DNA from: Leptospira biflexa
GTDB taxonomy: Bacteria > Spirochaetota > UBA4802 > UB4802
Assembly: GCA_020721905.1 (NCBI GenBank)
Contig: DYLU01000004.1
Location: 21,766-85,765, forward strand
Length of the DNA stretch: 64,000 nucleotides
Reading direction: 5' to 3'
Part shown: positions 18,004 through 26,045 of the stretch, piece after piece
Layout of the letters: each line of letters opens with the position of its first letter
Numbering within the stretch: the first letter of the stretch is position 1
The notes under the pieces: model-generated
What the model was told of the DNA's origin: nothing
The model's database searches: none
The model's input: only the letters and a program-made list of their open reading frames with translations
Made by a program: the position numbers and the translations under genes

Positions 18004-19117
18004 TATAGTGTTACCTCATGATCTTGATAAATCGTTACATGAATGCATACAATTGCTTGAATCACAATCTTCTGTAATAAATGATTTACCTCCTCTGGAA
18101 CGTGCGCTGGCATATTATTCAATATACTATAAACATAAATTACATGTATTATTATTACATGAAGAATACGGCGGTTTGTCTGCATCATTTGGCCATGCTG
18201 GTGCTATTGTTGAAAAACTTGCATATAATTATTATAATACGTTACCTACATTACTAACAACTATACACTGCAATGAACTCATAAAGTCGTTTGCATATAA
18301 AAACAAAAAGGAATGGCTGCTTAATGCTGTTAGCAATACACAAAAGCCACTGGCTTTTTGCTTAACCGAAGAACAGGGAGGTTCGGATATAACATCCATT
18401 CAAACCACTGCTATAAAAAAAGATACTAAAATCTTAATTAACGGGAAAAAAGTAATTGTTATCAATAGTGGTATAGCCTCTTACTATTTTGTGATAGCTC
18501 AAAGCAGCAAAAAGGGCAGGGCAGGGTTGAATGCTTTTCTTATTCCTGAAACTGCCGATGGCATTTCATTTGAAAAACTTGATGTATCTTCATTTTTGCA
18601 TAGTGTTATAGGTTCTGTTAGTTTTAATAATGTTACAATTGATAGCCAATACCAGATTGGCGATGAAGGGAGCGGCTATTTTTTACTAACTGAAATGCTC
18701 GATAAAGGCAGGCCTCTTGTGGCAGCATGCTGTGTTGGTGCAGCTCAACATGCACTGGATATTATTATTAAACATGCAAAAACAAGAAAGCAATTTTCCA
18801 GATATCTATTTGATTTCCAGGGAATAAGTTTCCCCATAGCTGAATTTGAAACGCGATTGCATGCGGCACGTTTATTATACCAGGATGCTTGTAAAAAAAT
18901 AGATAATAATGAGCCGTTCACAAAGGAAGCTTCAATGGCAAAATTCTATGCCAGTAGATTATTTATTGATATTACTAATTTTGGGATGGATATGTTGGGT
19001 TACAGGTCAATTATTGATACAAGTGAAATGAAGCAATTAAACGATTTTGCAAAAACAATGATGTTTATTGATGGAACTGAAAATGTACAAAAGATGATCA
19101 TTGCATCGTTACTATAA
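17996..19117 (+). CDS. Acyl-CoA dehydrogenase (Asp at the catalytic-base position)
   Basis: 373 residues from the ATG at 17996, preceded by GGAG; it overlaps the XRE gene by 8 bp. Motifs: LTEEQGGSD (about 123-131) for flavin and substrate, and LDKGRPLVAACCVGAAQHALD, close to the MCAD-type DKTRPVVAAGAVG segment. At the MCAD-type base (YEGT) it reads IDGTEN, so Asp359 replaces Glu; the alternative IVD-type Glu position is Gly. Catalysis by Asp is possible but would be unusual. At 373 residues it is near normal length. It is more diverged than the leftward dehydrogenase, and the two could be paralogues with different substrates. Confidence 0.83.
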   Translation: MSNIVLPHDLDKSLHECIQLLESQSSVINDLPPLERALAYYSIYYKHKLHVLLLHEEYGGLSASFGHAGAIVEKLAYNYYNTLPTLLTTIHCNELIKSFAYKNKKEWLLNAVSNTQKPLAFCLTEEQGGSDITSIQTTAIKKDTKILINGKKVIVINSGIASYYFVIAQSSKKGRAGLNAFLIPETADGISFEKLDVSSFLHSVIGSVSFNNVTIDSQYQIGDEGSGYFLLTEMLDKGRPLVAACCVGAAQHALDIIIKHAKTRKQFSRYLFDFQGISFPIAEFETRLHAARLLYQDACKKIDNNEPFTKEASMAKFYASRLFIDITNFGMDMLGYRSIIDTSEMKQLNDFAKTMMFIDGTENVQKMIIASLL

Positions 19118-19168
19118 TAGCCTTGTTATGAAAATATCTTAATGTCATTATCTACTATGCTCTAATAC

Positions 19169-20353
19169 CTAATTTTCAATGTAGTGTATATTTTCATATT
19201 TACCAAAATAAAACAGGTGTTTTTTTATTTCCTTTAATCGCAAAATAAATTTATATGGCGCCTGATGATCGTTAGCTATACCCCAATCATTTATCATCTT
19301 GTTTAATGGAACAGGTTGTATGCGCCTTCCATATTTATGTTCTAATTGCACATCCGGTATGTTGTATATCAGTATTGGCATAACATTATAATCTGGAGTT
19401 ATCATGTTGTTATGTTTTGTAAGTGTTAATGTGACAATAAGTCCTTCACGTGTACTGCATTCAACTCCAGTGTCAATATCTAAATGTGTTGAAGACTGAT
19501 TTGCTATAAAATTTCCAAGACTATAAAATACTGTACATATACGCCCATCTAACGTTGTAAGTTGTTCAACAGGCTGTATGATATGAGGATGATGACCAAT
19601 AACGCAATCAACACCGGCATTACAGTATTTTTGAATAAGCATTTTATCCTGATATGATGGTTTTGTAGAATATTCTTTTCCAATATGTGCTATCATAACT
19701 AAAAAGTGGGTCTTTTTTTTTATTGTTTCAATATCTTTTAGAACCTTTTCAGTATTGTAGAAATCATTAATAAAAATTTTATTTTTATGTTTTACAGAAA
19801 GATTATAATTCAAAACTCCTGTATAGGCAATGAAACCAACTTTTATCGTGTTGCCAGTAATTATGCCATTTAGCTGGTTATCCTGTTTTTTGTATATTCC
19901 TGCTCCTATATATTGTATGTTCTTTGATTCGAGCATTTTTATTGTTGAAATAACGCCTTCAAAACCCTGATCTAATATATGATTATTAGCTATATTAACA
20001 ATATTGATATTGACATTTTTGAAAGCGTCCAACACTTGTGGTGAACAATTAAAAATCATTGGTTTGCTTTCAAATGGTGGCGCAATAGGAAATTCCATAT
20101 TTGCAATGACATAATCTGAGTTAGTGAGCTCAGTCTTAACTTTTTCAAAAAGTATATCAAAACCACCATTATTAATAGATTTCTTTGTTTTTGGTTCAAT
20201 TATATTATTTCTATAAGCAAATGATTTTACAGGACCATGCATAATGACATCGCCGGTAAATGTGACAGTTACAGTATCATTTGTCTTTGCATGTATTGTA
20301 GAACAACAATTAATGGTAACTGATAAAATTAATATAAAACATATCTTTTTCAC
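19169..20353 (-). CDS. CapA-family protein (calcineurin-like fold)
   Basis: About 394 residues. Family motifs are TFTGDVIMHG, NMEFPI, NIANNHILDQG, YIGAG, AHIGKEY and IGHHPHIIQPVE, which define the PGA_cap/CapA metallophosphoesterase-like fold. CapA takes part in poly-gamma-glutamate export in Bacillus, but most homologues outside capsule operons have no assigned role, and no other capsule gene is nearby. I chose the GTG at 20353, which has an AGGA upstream and gives a good signal peptide (VKKICFILILSVTINCCS...). The longer frame from the GTG at 20395 would put 14 residues before it. It is exported, perhaps surface-bound. Confidence 0.8.
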   Translation of the reverse strand: MKKICFILILSVTINCCSTIHAKTNDTVTVTFTGDVIMHGPVKSFAYRNNIIEPKTKKSINNGGFDILFEKVKTELTNSDYVIANMEFPIAPPFESKPMIFNCSPQVLDAFKNVNINIVNIANNHILDQGFEGVISTIKMLESKNIQYIGAGIYKKQDNQLNGIITGNTIKVGFIAYTGVLNYNLSVKHKNKIFINDFYNTEKVLKDIETIKKKTHFLVMIAHIGKEYSTKPSYQDKMLIQKYCNAGVDCVIGHHPHIIQPVEQLTTLDGRICTVFYSLGNFIANQSSTHLDIDTGVECSTREGLIVTLTLTKHNNMITPDYNVMPILIYNIPDVQLEHKYGRRIQPVPLNKMINDWGIANDHQAPYKFILRLKEIKKHLFYFGKYENIHYIEN

Positions 20354-20735
20354 TGCAAAATCCTGTAATAAAATATTAGCAGATATGTATCGCACAAATT
20401 AATAATAGATACATTATAATATTTTTTATCAGCCATATACCGTAATGGAAATAATTTTTCAATAAACATTTTTTACGGTTAGTGAAAATGTATTGAGTTA
20501 ATGCTGAATATATTTTGTTTGTTCATAATTTTACTCATAAATAAGCTATAAATAATCAATAATTGTTTAGAATTAAGAATCTATTTGTATTTTATACTTC
20601 AATATTACTTCCGATAAGATATATTATGTCACATTAGAAATTCAATGCATCAAATAAATTTAAAAATTGTAAACATACCAAAATTACACAATATTATTGT
20701 ATATTGCTATTATTCACTCTTTTTACTCATAATTT
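20354..20735. other. AT-rich intergenic gap with no gene
   Basis: I see no coding potential, RNA gene, strong hairpin or repeat here. It holds the upstream region of the CapA gene and the 3' side of the leftward sugar-isomerase operon. A short CCGTAA/TTACGG inverted repeat near 20442-20482 is weak. Confidence 0.5.
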
Positions 20736-21209
20736 TTACTTAAAATTCTTATATTCAATTTCTTTAATTTCAGACAGACAATTAGCTAAAAATTTCTGCC
20801 ATTCTTCTTCAAAAACGCTTCCAAATGAAGTTGAAAGCCAGTCATTTATAATTTCAAATGCATGATTTGCAGGTGTAAGCCATTCAGCCAGAACCAATAC
20901 ATTGGCATTATTAATTGCTGAAGCTTTTTTAGCTTCAAACGAGTTGGTGCAATGAACTGCATATACCCCTTTAAATTTATTTGCGACAATTGCACTGCCA
21001 GCACCTGTACCACATATTATAATGCCCTTTTCATATTTTCCCTGTGAAATTAACGAAGCTACATTGGCAGCTGATATATGGTATGGCACAAAATGCTCTT
21101 CATCCTTCATCCCAACATCTTCAACAGTATGACCTTGTTTTATCAAATAGTCTATAATAGATCGTTTCAGTTGCAATCCAGCTCTGGTAGATCCAATGAC
21201 AAATTGCAT
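20736..21209 (-). CDS. RpiB/LacAB-fold isomerase; candidate 4-deoxy-4-sulfoerythrose isomerase
   Basis: 157-residue aldose-ketose isomerase of the RpiB family. The catalytic Cys66 lies in ICGTGAGSAIVANKF, exactly where E. coli RpiB has Cys66. The substrate-specific residues differ: the SDHAG-type motif is GSTRAG (Thr8/Arg9); the ring-opening His99 of E. coli RpiB is Ile99; and the phosphate-binding Arg133 and Arg137 are Phe and Trp. It is therefore unlikely to act on ribose 5-phosphate. It is the last gene of a leftward unit (DASS transporter, transketolase N and C). With the SQ genes upstream it fits the step from 4-deoxy-4-sulfoerythrose to 4-deoxy-4-sulfoerythrulose, a substrate with no phosphate that cannot form a furanose. 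Family assignment is firm, substrate is inference. GAGGTG precedes the start. Confidence 0.85.
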   Translation of the reverse strand: MQFVIGSTRAGLQLKRSIIDYLIKQGHTVEDVGMKDEEHFVPYHISAANVASLISQGKYEKGIIICGTGAGSAIVANKFKGVYAVHCTNSFEAKKASAINNANVLVLAEWLTPANHAFEIINDWLSTSFGSVFEEEWQKFLANCLSEIKEIEYKNFK

Positions 21210-21234
21210 ATATACACCTCACATATCATTGTAA

Positions 21235-22182
21235 TTATTTTTTAGATTTCACAAGCTCTTTACTGGCATTTACTATATGCTCTACATTAAATCCATGCTT
21301 ATTGAGTAGATATTCCTCTGTAGCAACTTCACCAAAGGCATCTTGTATACCAAGTCGCTTTACTTTTACCGGAAGTTTTTCACTTAATACTTCACACACG
21401 GCTCCGCCCAATCCTCCAATAATATTTTGATTTTCTACAGTTACCACACAACCAGTTTTCTTTGCTGATTGTATAAGTAAGTCTTCATCAAATGGTTTTA
21501 TTGAACTGTAATGAAGATGTTCGGCTTTAATCTTTTCCTTGTGTAATTCCCGCACAGCAATAACTGCTAAATGAGTGGTATAACCGGTAGTTATAATTGT
21601 AATATCACTGCCTTCAGAAACTACTGTTGCTTTTTTTGGATCAAATGTAAAGTTTTCATTAAACACTACTGGCATTTTGGGCCGCAACAATTGCATATAG
21701 GTTGGTTGATGATGCTGTGCCATATACTTCATAACAGCACGAAGGTCATATACATCACAGGGGCTGTATACATGCATATTGGGCATGGCACGCATAATTG
21801 CTAAATCCAGAAAATCCATATGTGTGCCCCCGTTTGGTCCCTGAGTAATGCCAGGTGCAGTTCCCACTATCTTTACATTGGTATTGGCATACGCCACACT
21901 GATGGTAATCTGATCATAAACCCTTCGTGATGCAAAGCAGGTAAAACTTGCACAAAATGGGATCTTCCCTTCCCGTGCTAAACCCGCAGCAAGTCCTATC
22001 ATATTTGCTTCAGCTACTCCTACGTTGATAAAATTATCTGGATGGGCAGTAGATACAGCTGGATTTGTTCCTGAAGCCTTGCTTAAATCAGCTTCCAGGC
22101 ATAAAACATTTTTATCCTGTTCCATCAATTCGCATAATGTTAATCCATATACTGCCCGCATTTCCATATCCTGATAGTCCAT
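21235..22182 (-). CDS. Transketolase, C-terminal subunit
   Basis: 315 residues covering the pyrimidine-binding and C-terminal domains of transketolase; the N-terminal domain is encoded by the preceding gene. The conserved Glu that activates thiamine diphosphate lies in INVGVAEANMIGLAAGLA; the GPNGGTHMDFLDLAIMRAMP segment and the C-terminal VTVENQNIIGGLGGAVCEVL segment are typical of split transketolases. The pair moves a two-carbon ketol unit from a ketose to an aldose. In this cluster it may use 6-deoxy-6-sulfofructose and 4-deoxy-4-sulfoerythrulose as donors with glyceraldehyde 3-phosphate as acceptor. AAGGAG precedes the start; 25 bp separate it from the isomerase gene. Confidence 0.92.
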   Translation of the reverse strand: MDYQDMEMRAVYGLTLCELMEQDKNVLCLEADLSKASGTNPAVSTAHPDNFINVGVAEANMIGLAAGLAREGKIPFCASFTCFASRRVYDQITISVAYANTNVKIVGTAPGITQGPNGGTHMDFLDLAIMRAMPNMHVYSPCDVYDLRAVMKYMAQHHQPTYMQLLRPKMPVVFNENFTFDPKKATVVSEGSDITIITTGYTTHLAVIAVRELHKEKIKAEHLHYSSIKPFDEDLLIQSAKKTGCVVTVENQNIIGGLGGAVCEVLSEKLPVKVKRLGIQDAFGEVATEEYLLNKHGFNVEHIVNASKELVKSKK

Positions 22183-22263
22183 TTATTTTCTCCTTAAATA
22201 AATGTAGAAATTATTTTTTAATTACATTTCATAGGGAACATGACATTTGTTCTTATTAAAAAA

Positions 22264-23106
22264 TCAATATGGTAATTGCTTTGTATAACCTAATCCTTTC
22301 ATATACTTTTCATATGCATCTTGATTATTAATTTTTACATTATGGCTGGCTACTTTATTTTCAACTTCTGCATTACCTTTTCCTTTTATTGTATGAGCAA
22401 TAATCATTGCTGGTTTCCCTTTTACTGCAATTGCTTTATTAATGGTAGAATATATGTCATCCCAGTTATGTCCATCCATCTCAAATACCTCAAAATTGAA
22501 TGCACGCCATTTATCGGCTAAGGGCTCAAGTGTAATTACTTCATCAGTTTTTCCATCAATCTGCATTTTATTGTAATCACAAATTACAACAAGATTATCC
22601 AGTTTATTATGCCCTGCAAACATAGCTGCTTCCCATATCTGCCCTTCATTGCTTTCCCCATCGCCAATAATACAGTAGACGTTATATGACTTTTTATTTA
22701 GTTTAGCAGCATACGCCATACCGCAAGCACATGACAAACCCTGTCCTAATGAACCAGCAGTCATATCCACGCCTGGTGTTTTATTGTGATCAACATGGCT
22801 TGGTAAATTTGTTCCGTTCTGGTTCAATGTTTTAAGCCATGACTTTGGGAAAAATCCTAAATATGCAAGTACCACATATAAAACCGGTCCGGCATGCCCT
22901 TTCGATAGCACAAACCTGTCTCTATCTCCCCATGAAGGATTATCAGGCTTAATATTCATGATACCATAGTATAGCGTGGTAACTATCTCCACTAAACTCA
23001 ATGAACCACCTAAATGTCCCGAACCGGCTCTGCATATCATGTCGGTTATTACATATCTGAATTCTTTTGCAAGGTCTTCTAATTGTTGTGCTGTCATTGT
23101 ACTCAT
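22264..23106 (-). CDS. Transketolase, N-terminal (thiamine diphosphate-binding) subunit
   Basis: 280 residues. The thiamine-diphosphate motif is GDGESNEGQIWEAAMFAGHNKLDN (GDG...N), with upstream RAGSGHLGGSLS and KGHAGPVLY, as in transketolases. The start at 23106 has GGAGGAA five bases upstream; the upstream ATG at 23118 would include that ribosome site in the coding region. It works as a heterotetramer with the next gene product. It lies between the DASS transporter and the C-terminal subunit. A housekeeping pentose-phosphate role is possible, but the shared operator with the SQ hydrolase unit argues for an inducible sugar-specific role. Confidence 0.92.
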   Translation of the reverse strand: MSTMTAQQLEDLAKEFRYVITDMICRAGSGHLGGSLSLVEIVTTLYYGIMNIKPDNPSWGDRDRFVLSKGHAGPVLYVVLAYLGFFPKSWLKTLNQNGTNLPSHVDHNKTPGVDMTAGSLGQGLSCACGMAYAAKLNKKSYNVYCIIGDGESNEGQIWEAAMFAGHNKLDNLVVICDYNKMQIDGKTDEVITLEPLADKWRAFNFEVFEMDGHNWDDIYSTINKAIAVKGKPAMIIAHTIKGKGNAEVENKVASHNVKINNQDAYEKYMKGLGYTKQLPY

Positions 23107-23175
23107 GAATTCCTCCATAAACAGTAACTATCGCATAAAATAAATTTTTTACATTTTACTTTTTAAATAAAACGT

Positions 23176-24621
23176 TTACCAGGTTATGATGTTACATAAA
23201 GAACCAAAAATTAAAAAACTGATTGTGACACATATAGACGAAACGATGGTCATATATATGCCCGGCTTTACCATATCTGCAATGGTGAAATATCCTGCCG
23301 TATAGGGAATAACAATCGTTGGCGTTGATGTTACCAGTATAAAAGAAAGCGATGATGTCAATCCGGCTGGTATTGCAACCAGTGAAGGATCAACCCCTAT
23401 AGTGCCAGATAATGCTATGAGTAACGGTACCATGATGATGCCAGTTACTGTATTACTTGAAAACATAACTTTTATAATAGAAACTCCAAGGACTACTATA
23501 AAAACCATAATAACCGGATGCAATAGATTAAGATTTTTAAATAGTACCCATGCAAGCCACCTGGCCAATCCCGTTTTGTATATTGTTGTTCCCAGTGCCA
23601 ATCCTGAAACAATTAAAATAATTGCTCCCCAGTTAATAGAATGTTCAACCTTATTCCAGCTTAGCTGTGCAAACGGCGGCAAAAACAAACAACATGCAAC
23701 TGTTATAGCAACAAAGGACATGGTTATAAACTGTAAAGATGGGAACAGATTATGCAATACAGGTTCAGCTATCCATAACACTATTGTTATTATAAACAAT
23801 ATACCAATGATTATATCATTTGATGGGATATGTATTTTTTCATTTTGCTCAGTATCTGTATGTAAACTTACCTTCTCTATATTAAAGGTTTTTATAAGTA
23901 TAAACCATGCAAAAGGCAGCATTAACAGTGCTGCTGGAAAACCAATAACCATCCATTGTGCAAATGATAGATCAATATGCGCTAGATCCTTTAAAAAACC
24001 AATAGTAAGCGGGTTAGCGCCCGAACCGGCAGGTGTTGTAATGCCACCTATTACCGGTCCCCAGCCACAGGCAATCATCATTGCTTTACCGTAATTATCT
24101 TTCAATGGTTCTATATGTGCTCGCTTTAATATTGAAACTGCAAAAGGCAACACCATAGCAGCAGCAGCCATTTCGGTCACAAATCCCGCTAATATTATCC
24201 CAATAACAAGAATAATAAAAATCAATGTTTTAGGTTTTGTACAATATCGTTTATAAAGTTTTTGCGTTATTATTGTTATGAAGGATGTTTCATTAACGAT
24301 AGCTCCAATTATCATAACTCCAATAAAAAAGATAATAACCTGATTTCCAAATCCATCCTTTACCAGATCAGGAAGATCTGCACATCCCGCTATAACCAGT
24401 AACGAAAGGGAAAATAATCCTGTAATAGCAAATGGCATTATCTCAGTTACCCATGCTATGACTGCAAACGCTAATACCGCCAGAGAATATTTACCCTGAG
24501 TTGTTAATTGTATAGTGTCCCTGCCGGTATTTTGCAAATATTCAATTGGCAACAACGCAATTGTTAAAGCAATCCCAATAGCCAAAAACAGATAGAGCAT
24601 TTTTTTGTGCGATAGTTTCAT
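23176..24621 (-). CDS. DASS (SLC13/CitT) family anion transporter
   Basis: 481 residues with about twelve hydrophobic helices and two re-entrant signatures: GSGANPLTIGF (around residue 207) and SSNTVTGIIMVPLLIA (around residue 386), the latter with the family's Ser-Asn-Thr, plus TPTIVIPYTAGYFTIADMVKPG near the end. The family moves dicarboxylates, citrate, sulfate and other organic anions with sodium, or by exchange. As the first gene of the transketolase unit it is a reasonable candidate for sulfonate export (isethionate or sulfoacetate) or for anion exchange; the direction cannot be read from the sequence. No clear ribosome site precedes the ATG, and the predicted transcript start leaves a leader of only about 20 bases. 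Confidence 0.85.
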   Translation of the reverse strand: MKLSHKKMLYLFLAIGIALTIALLPIEYLQNTGRDTIQLTTQGKYSLAVLAFAVIAWVTEIMPFAITGLFSLSLLVIAGCADLPDLVKDGFGNQVIIFFIGVMIIGAIVNETSFITIITQKLYKRYCTKPKTLIFIILVIGIILAGFVTEMAAAAMVLPFAVSILKRAHIEPLKDNYGKAMMIACGWGPVIGGITTPAGSGANPLTIGFLKDLAHIDLSFAQWMVIGFPAALLMLPFAWFILIKTFNIEKVSLHTDTEQNEKIHIPSNDIIIGILFIITIVLWIAEPVLHNLFPSLQFITMSFVAITVACCLFLPPFAQLSWNKVEHSINWGAIILIVSGLALGTTIYKTGLARWLAWVLFKNLNLLHPVIMVFIVVLGVSIIKVMFSSNTVTGIIMVPLLIALSGTIGVDPSLVAIPAGLTSSLSFILVTSTPTIVIPYTAGYFTIADMVKPGIYMTIVSSICVTISFLIFGSLCNIITW

Positions 24622-24648
24622 AGTATTGAATTTACCGTAATTATGTAC

Positions 24649-24677
24649 AATAAATCGATAACGATATAATATGTCAA
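24649..24677 (-). promoter_or_regulatory. Promoter with operator A (ROK regulon candidate)
   Basis: On the minus strand TTGACA (24672-24677), a 17-bp spacer and TTTATT (24649-24654). The spacer holds the operator ATCGATAACGAT on the plus strand (24654-24665), the exact reverse complement of site B at 30901-30912. It ends 28 bp before the DASS transporter gene. A repressor bound here would block RNA polymerase. Confidence 0.65.
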
Positions 24678-24684
24678 TTGCAAT

Positions 24685-25695
24685 TTACAATAATATTGCA
24701 GTATAATAGTATGTTTTATCAAAATTATATCTTATTACATCGCCCTCTTCACACATAGCTTCAAGATGGGTATATGTTTCTGACAGTGACAAATATAAAT
24801 CAAGTACCAGATTTATCCCTTTAAGATTTTTGAATACCTGTCGTGCCAGTCCATAAACGGTATAATCGTTGTTCAATAATAAATTATACATGCGCTTCTT
24901 TCGTAATTGATATACTTTATGATATTTCAATATCAAGCGATTCAATTTTTCCTGAAAAGGTTCGCCATGTGCCGGGAAAATGTACTGTGGGCTTAATTTT
25001 TCAATCTTTTTCAGTGAAGTATGAAAGATGGCATGACTTTGGGCAACTGGAAATGATGTATTTGGTTCAAAACCTGCTAAAATAATTGGCTTTACACCCG
25101 GTACAATATGATCACCAGAGAATAAAAAACCTTCTTTTTCAATGTACAAACACATAGCTCCTTTAGAATGCCCCGGAGTTAAGATTAATTGTGCATTATA
25201 GTTACCAACCTGTAATGAACATTCATCATCCATTATTTTGCGGGTAACAGTCACGCTATGACCCATTGATTTAAATATTAAATCAAGAAATGCCAATGGT
25301 ACTATTAATGACATTGGTATGCCCATTGTTTGAATGAATTCCAACATGGAAGAAGGTTTATCGTAAATCCCATCTTCTATTCGTTTAGCATCTGCATGGT
25401 GAGCTATTACTTCACTATGTTTATTTTTTTTAGCAATGGCGTATGCTGCTCCATAGTGATCAACATGCCCATGAGAAAGAATAATCTGATGAATATCAGA
25501 AAATTGTAGCCCCAATTCTTTCAATGCACCTCGTAATAATCGCCACGTCCAGAATATCCCGGTATCAAACAGCGTATTAACCTCTCCCTTAAAAAGATAA
25601 ACATTAATATATGGAGGGTAACCAGGAAGCGGTAATGAAATTCTGTAAATAAGATTATTAATCTGTGAAATTTTATATGAAAGCTTCAATGGCAT
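24685..25695 (-). CDS. MBL-fold metallo-hydrolase, glyoxalase II/lactonase-like
   Basis: 336 residues from the ATG at 25695; the frame runs on upstream to a TTG at 25797 but that part is not family-like. Zinc motifs: SHGHVDHYG (HxHxDH), TPGHSKGAMCLY, FSGDHIVP and the final PAHGEPF histidine. This places it with hydrolases such as glyoxalase II, AHL lactonases and related hydrolases; the natural substrate is not known. The C-terminal 90 residues form a helical tail with a winged-helix-like look (YGLARQVFKNL). It lies between the two halves of the SQ cluster but has no operator of its own, so it may be an ordinary neighbour. Confidence 0.75.
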   Translation of the reverse strand: MPLKLSYKISQINNLIYRISLPLPGYPPYINVYLFKGEVNTLFDTGIFWTWRLLRGALKELGLQFSDIHQIILSHGHVDHYGAAYAIAKKNKHSEVIAHHADAKRIEDGIYDKPSSMLEFIQTMGIPMSLIVPLAFLDLIFKSMGHSVTVTRKIMDDECSLQVGNYNAQLILTPGHSKGAMCLYIEKEGFLFSGDHIVPGVKPIILAGFEPNTSFPVAQSHAIFHTSLKKIEKLSPQYIFPAHGEPFQEKLNRLILKYHKVYQLRKKRMYNLLLNNDYTVYGLARQVFKNLKGINLVLDLYLSLSETYTHLEAMCEEGDVIRYNFDKTYYYTAILL

Positions 25696-25888
25696 CCTGT
25701 AATTAATCAATAATTTAACACTAATATATCTAACTTTACTTGTAATTCCTTTAAAAATTATTATAATTGATAGTGTACCTGCTTTTATATTATGCAATTG
25801 ATAACATTTGCGAAATTATAAATTCCTGAATGTAAGAAATTTTTAAAATTTATAGCTGTCAATTATTTATTTTGAAAAATAATATATC

Positions 25889-26038
25889 GTGAATACCATT
25901 AAATCATTATGGGAAACGGCTAAAATTATTACAATGGCTACTGAAGCAGCAAATGGTGAATATGAAGTACAATGGTTATATAATACTCTTGTTATAGCTA
26001 TTGGTTCAAAAAAAAATGGGAAAAATTTAATTTTTTAA
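25889..26038 (+). CDS. Possible 49-residue small protein or gene remnant
   Basis: A GTG-started frame reading VNTIKSLWETAK...EYEVQWLYNTLVIAIGSKK, ending 7 bp before the stop of the convergent sulfoquinovosidase gene. The amino acid composition is protein-like and helical, but there is no ribosome site and I do not recognise it. An in-frame ATG lies at 25934. It could be a degraded 3' gene fragment. The rest of the 25696-26045 gap is AT-rich and empty. Confidence 0.2.
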   Translation: MNTIKSLWETAKIITMATEAANGEYEVQWLYNTLVIAIGSKKNGKNLIF

Positions 26039-26045
26039 TTGCAAT

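Noticed and set aside
20442-20482. CCGTAA/TTACGG inverted repeat in the CapA gap
   Set aside because: Only six bases per arm with a long loop; expected by chance in AT-rich DNA.
25696-25797. A longer N-terminus for the MBL-fold hydrolase from a TTG
   Set aside because: The extra residues look unlike the family, and ATG 25695 leads into the conserved fold; there is no good ribosome site for the TTG.
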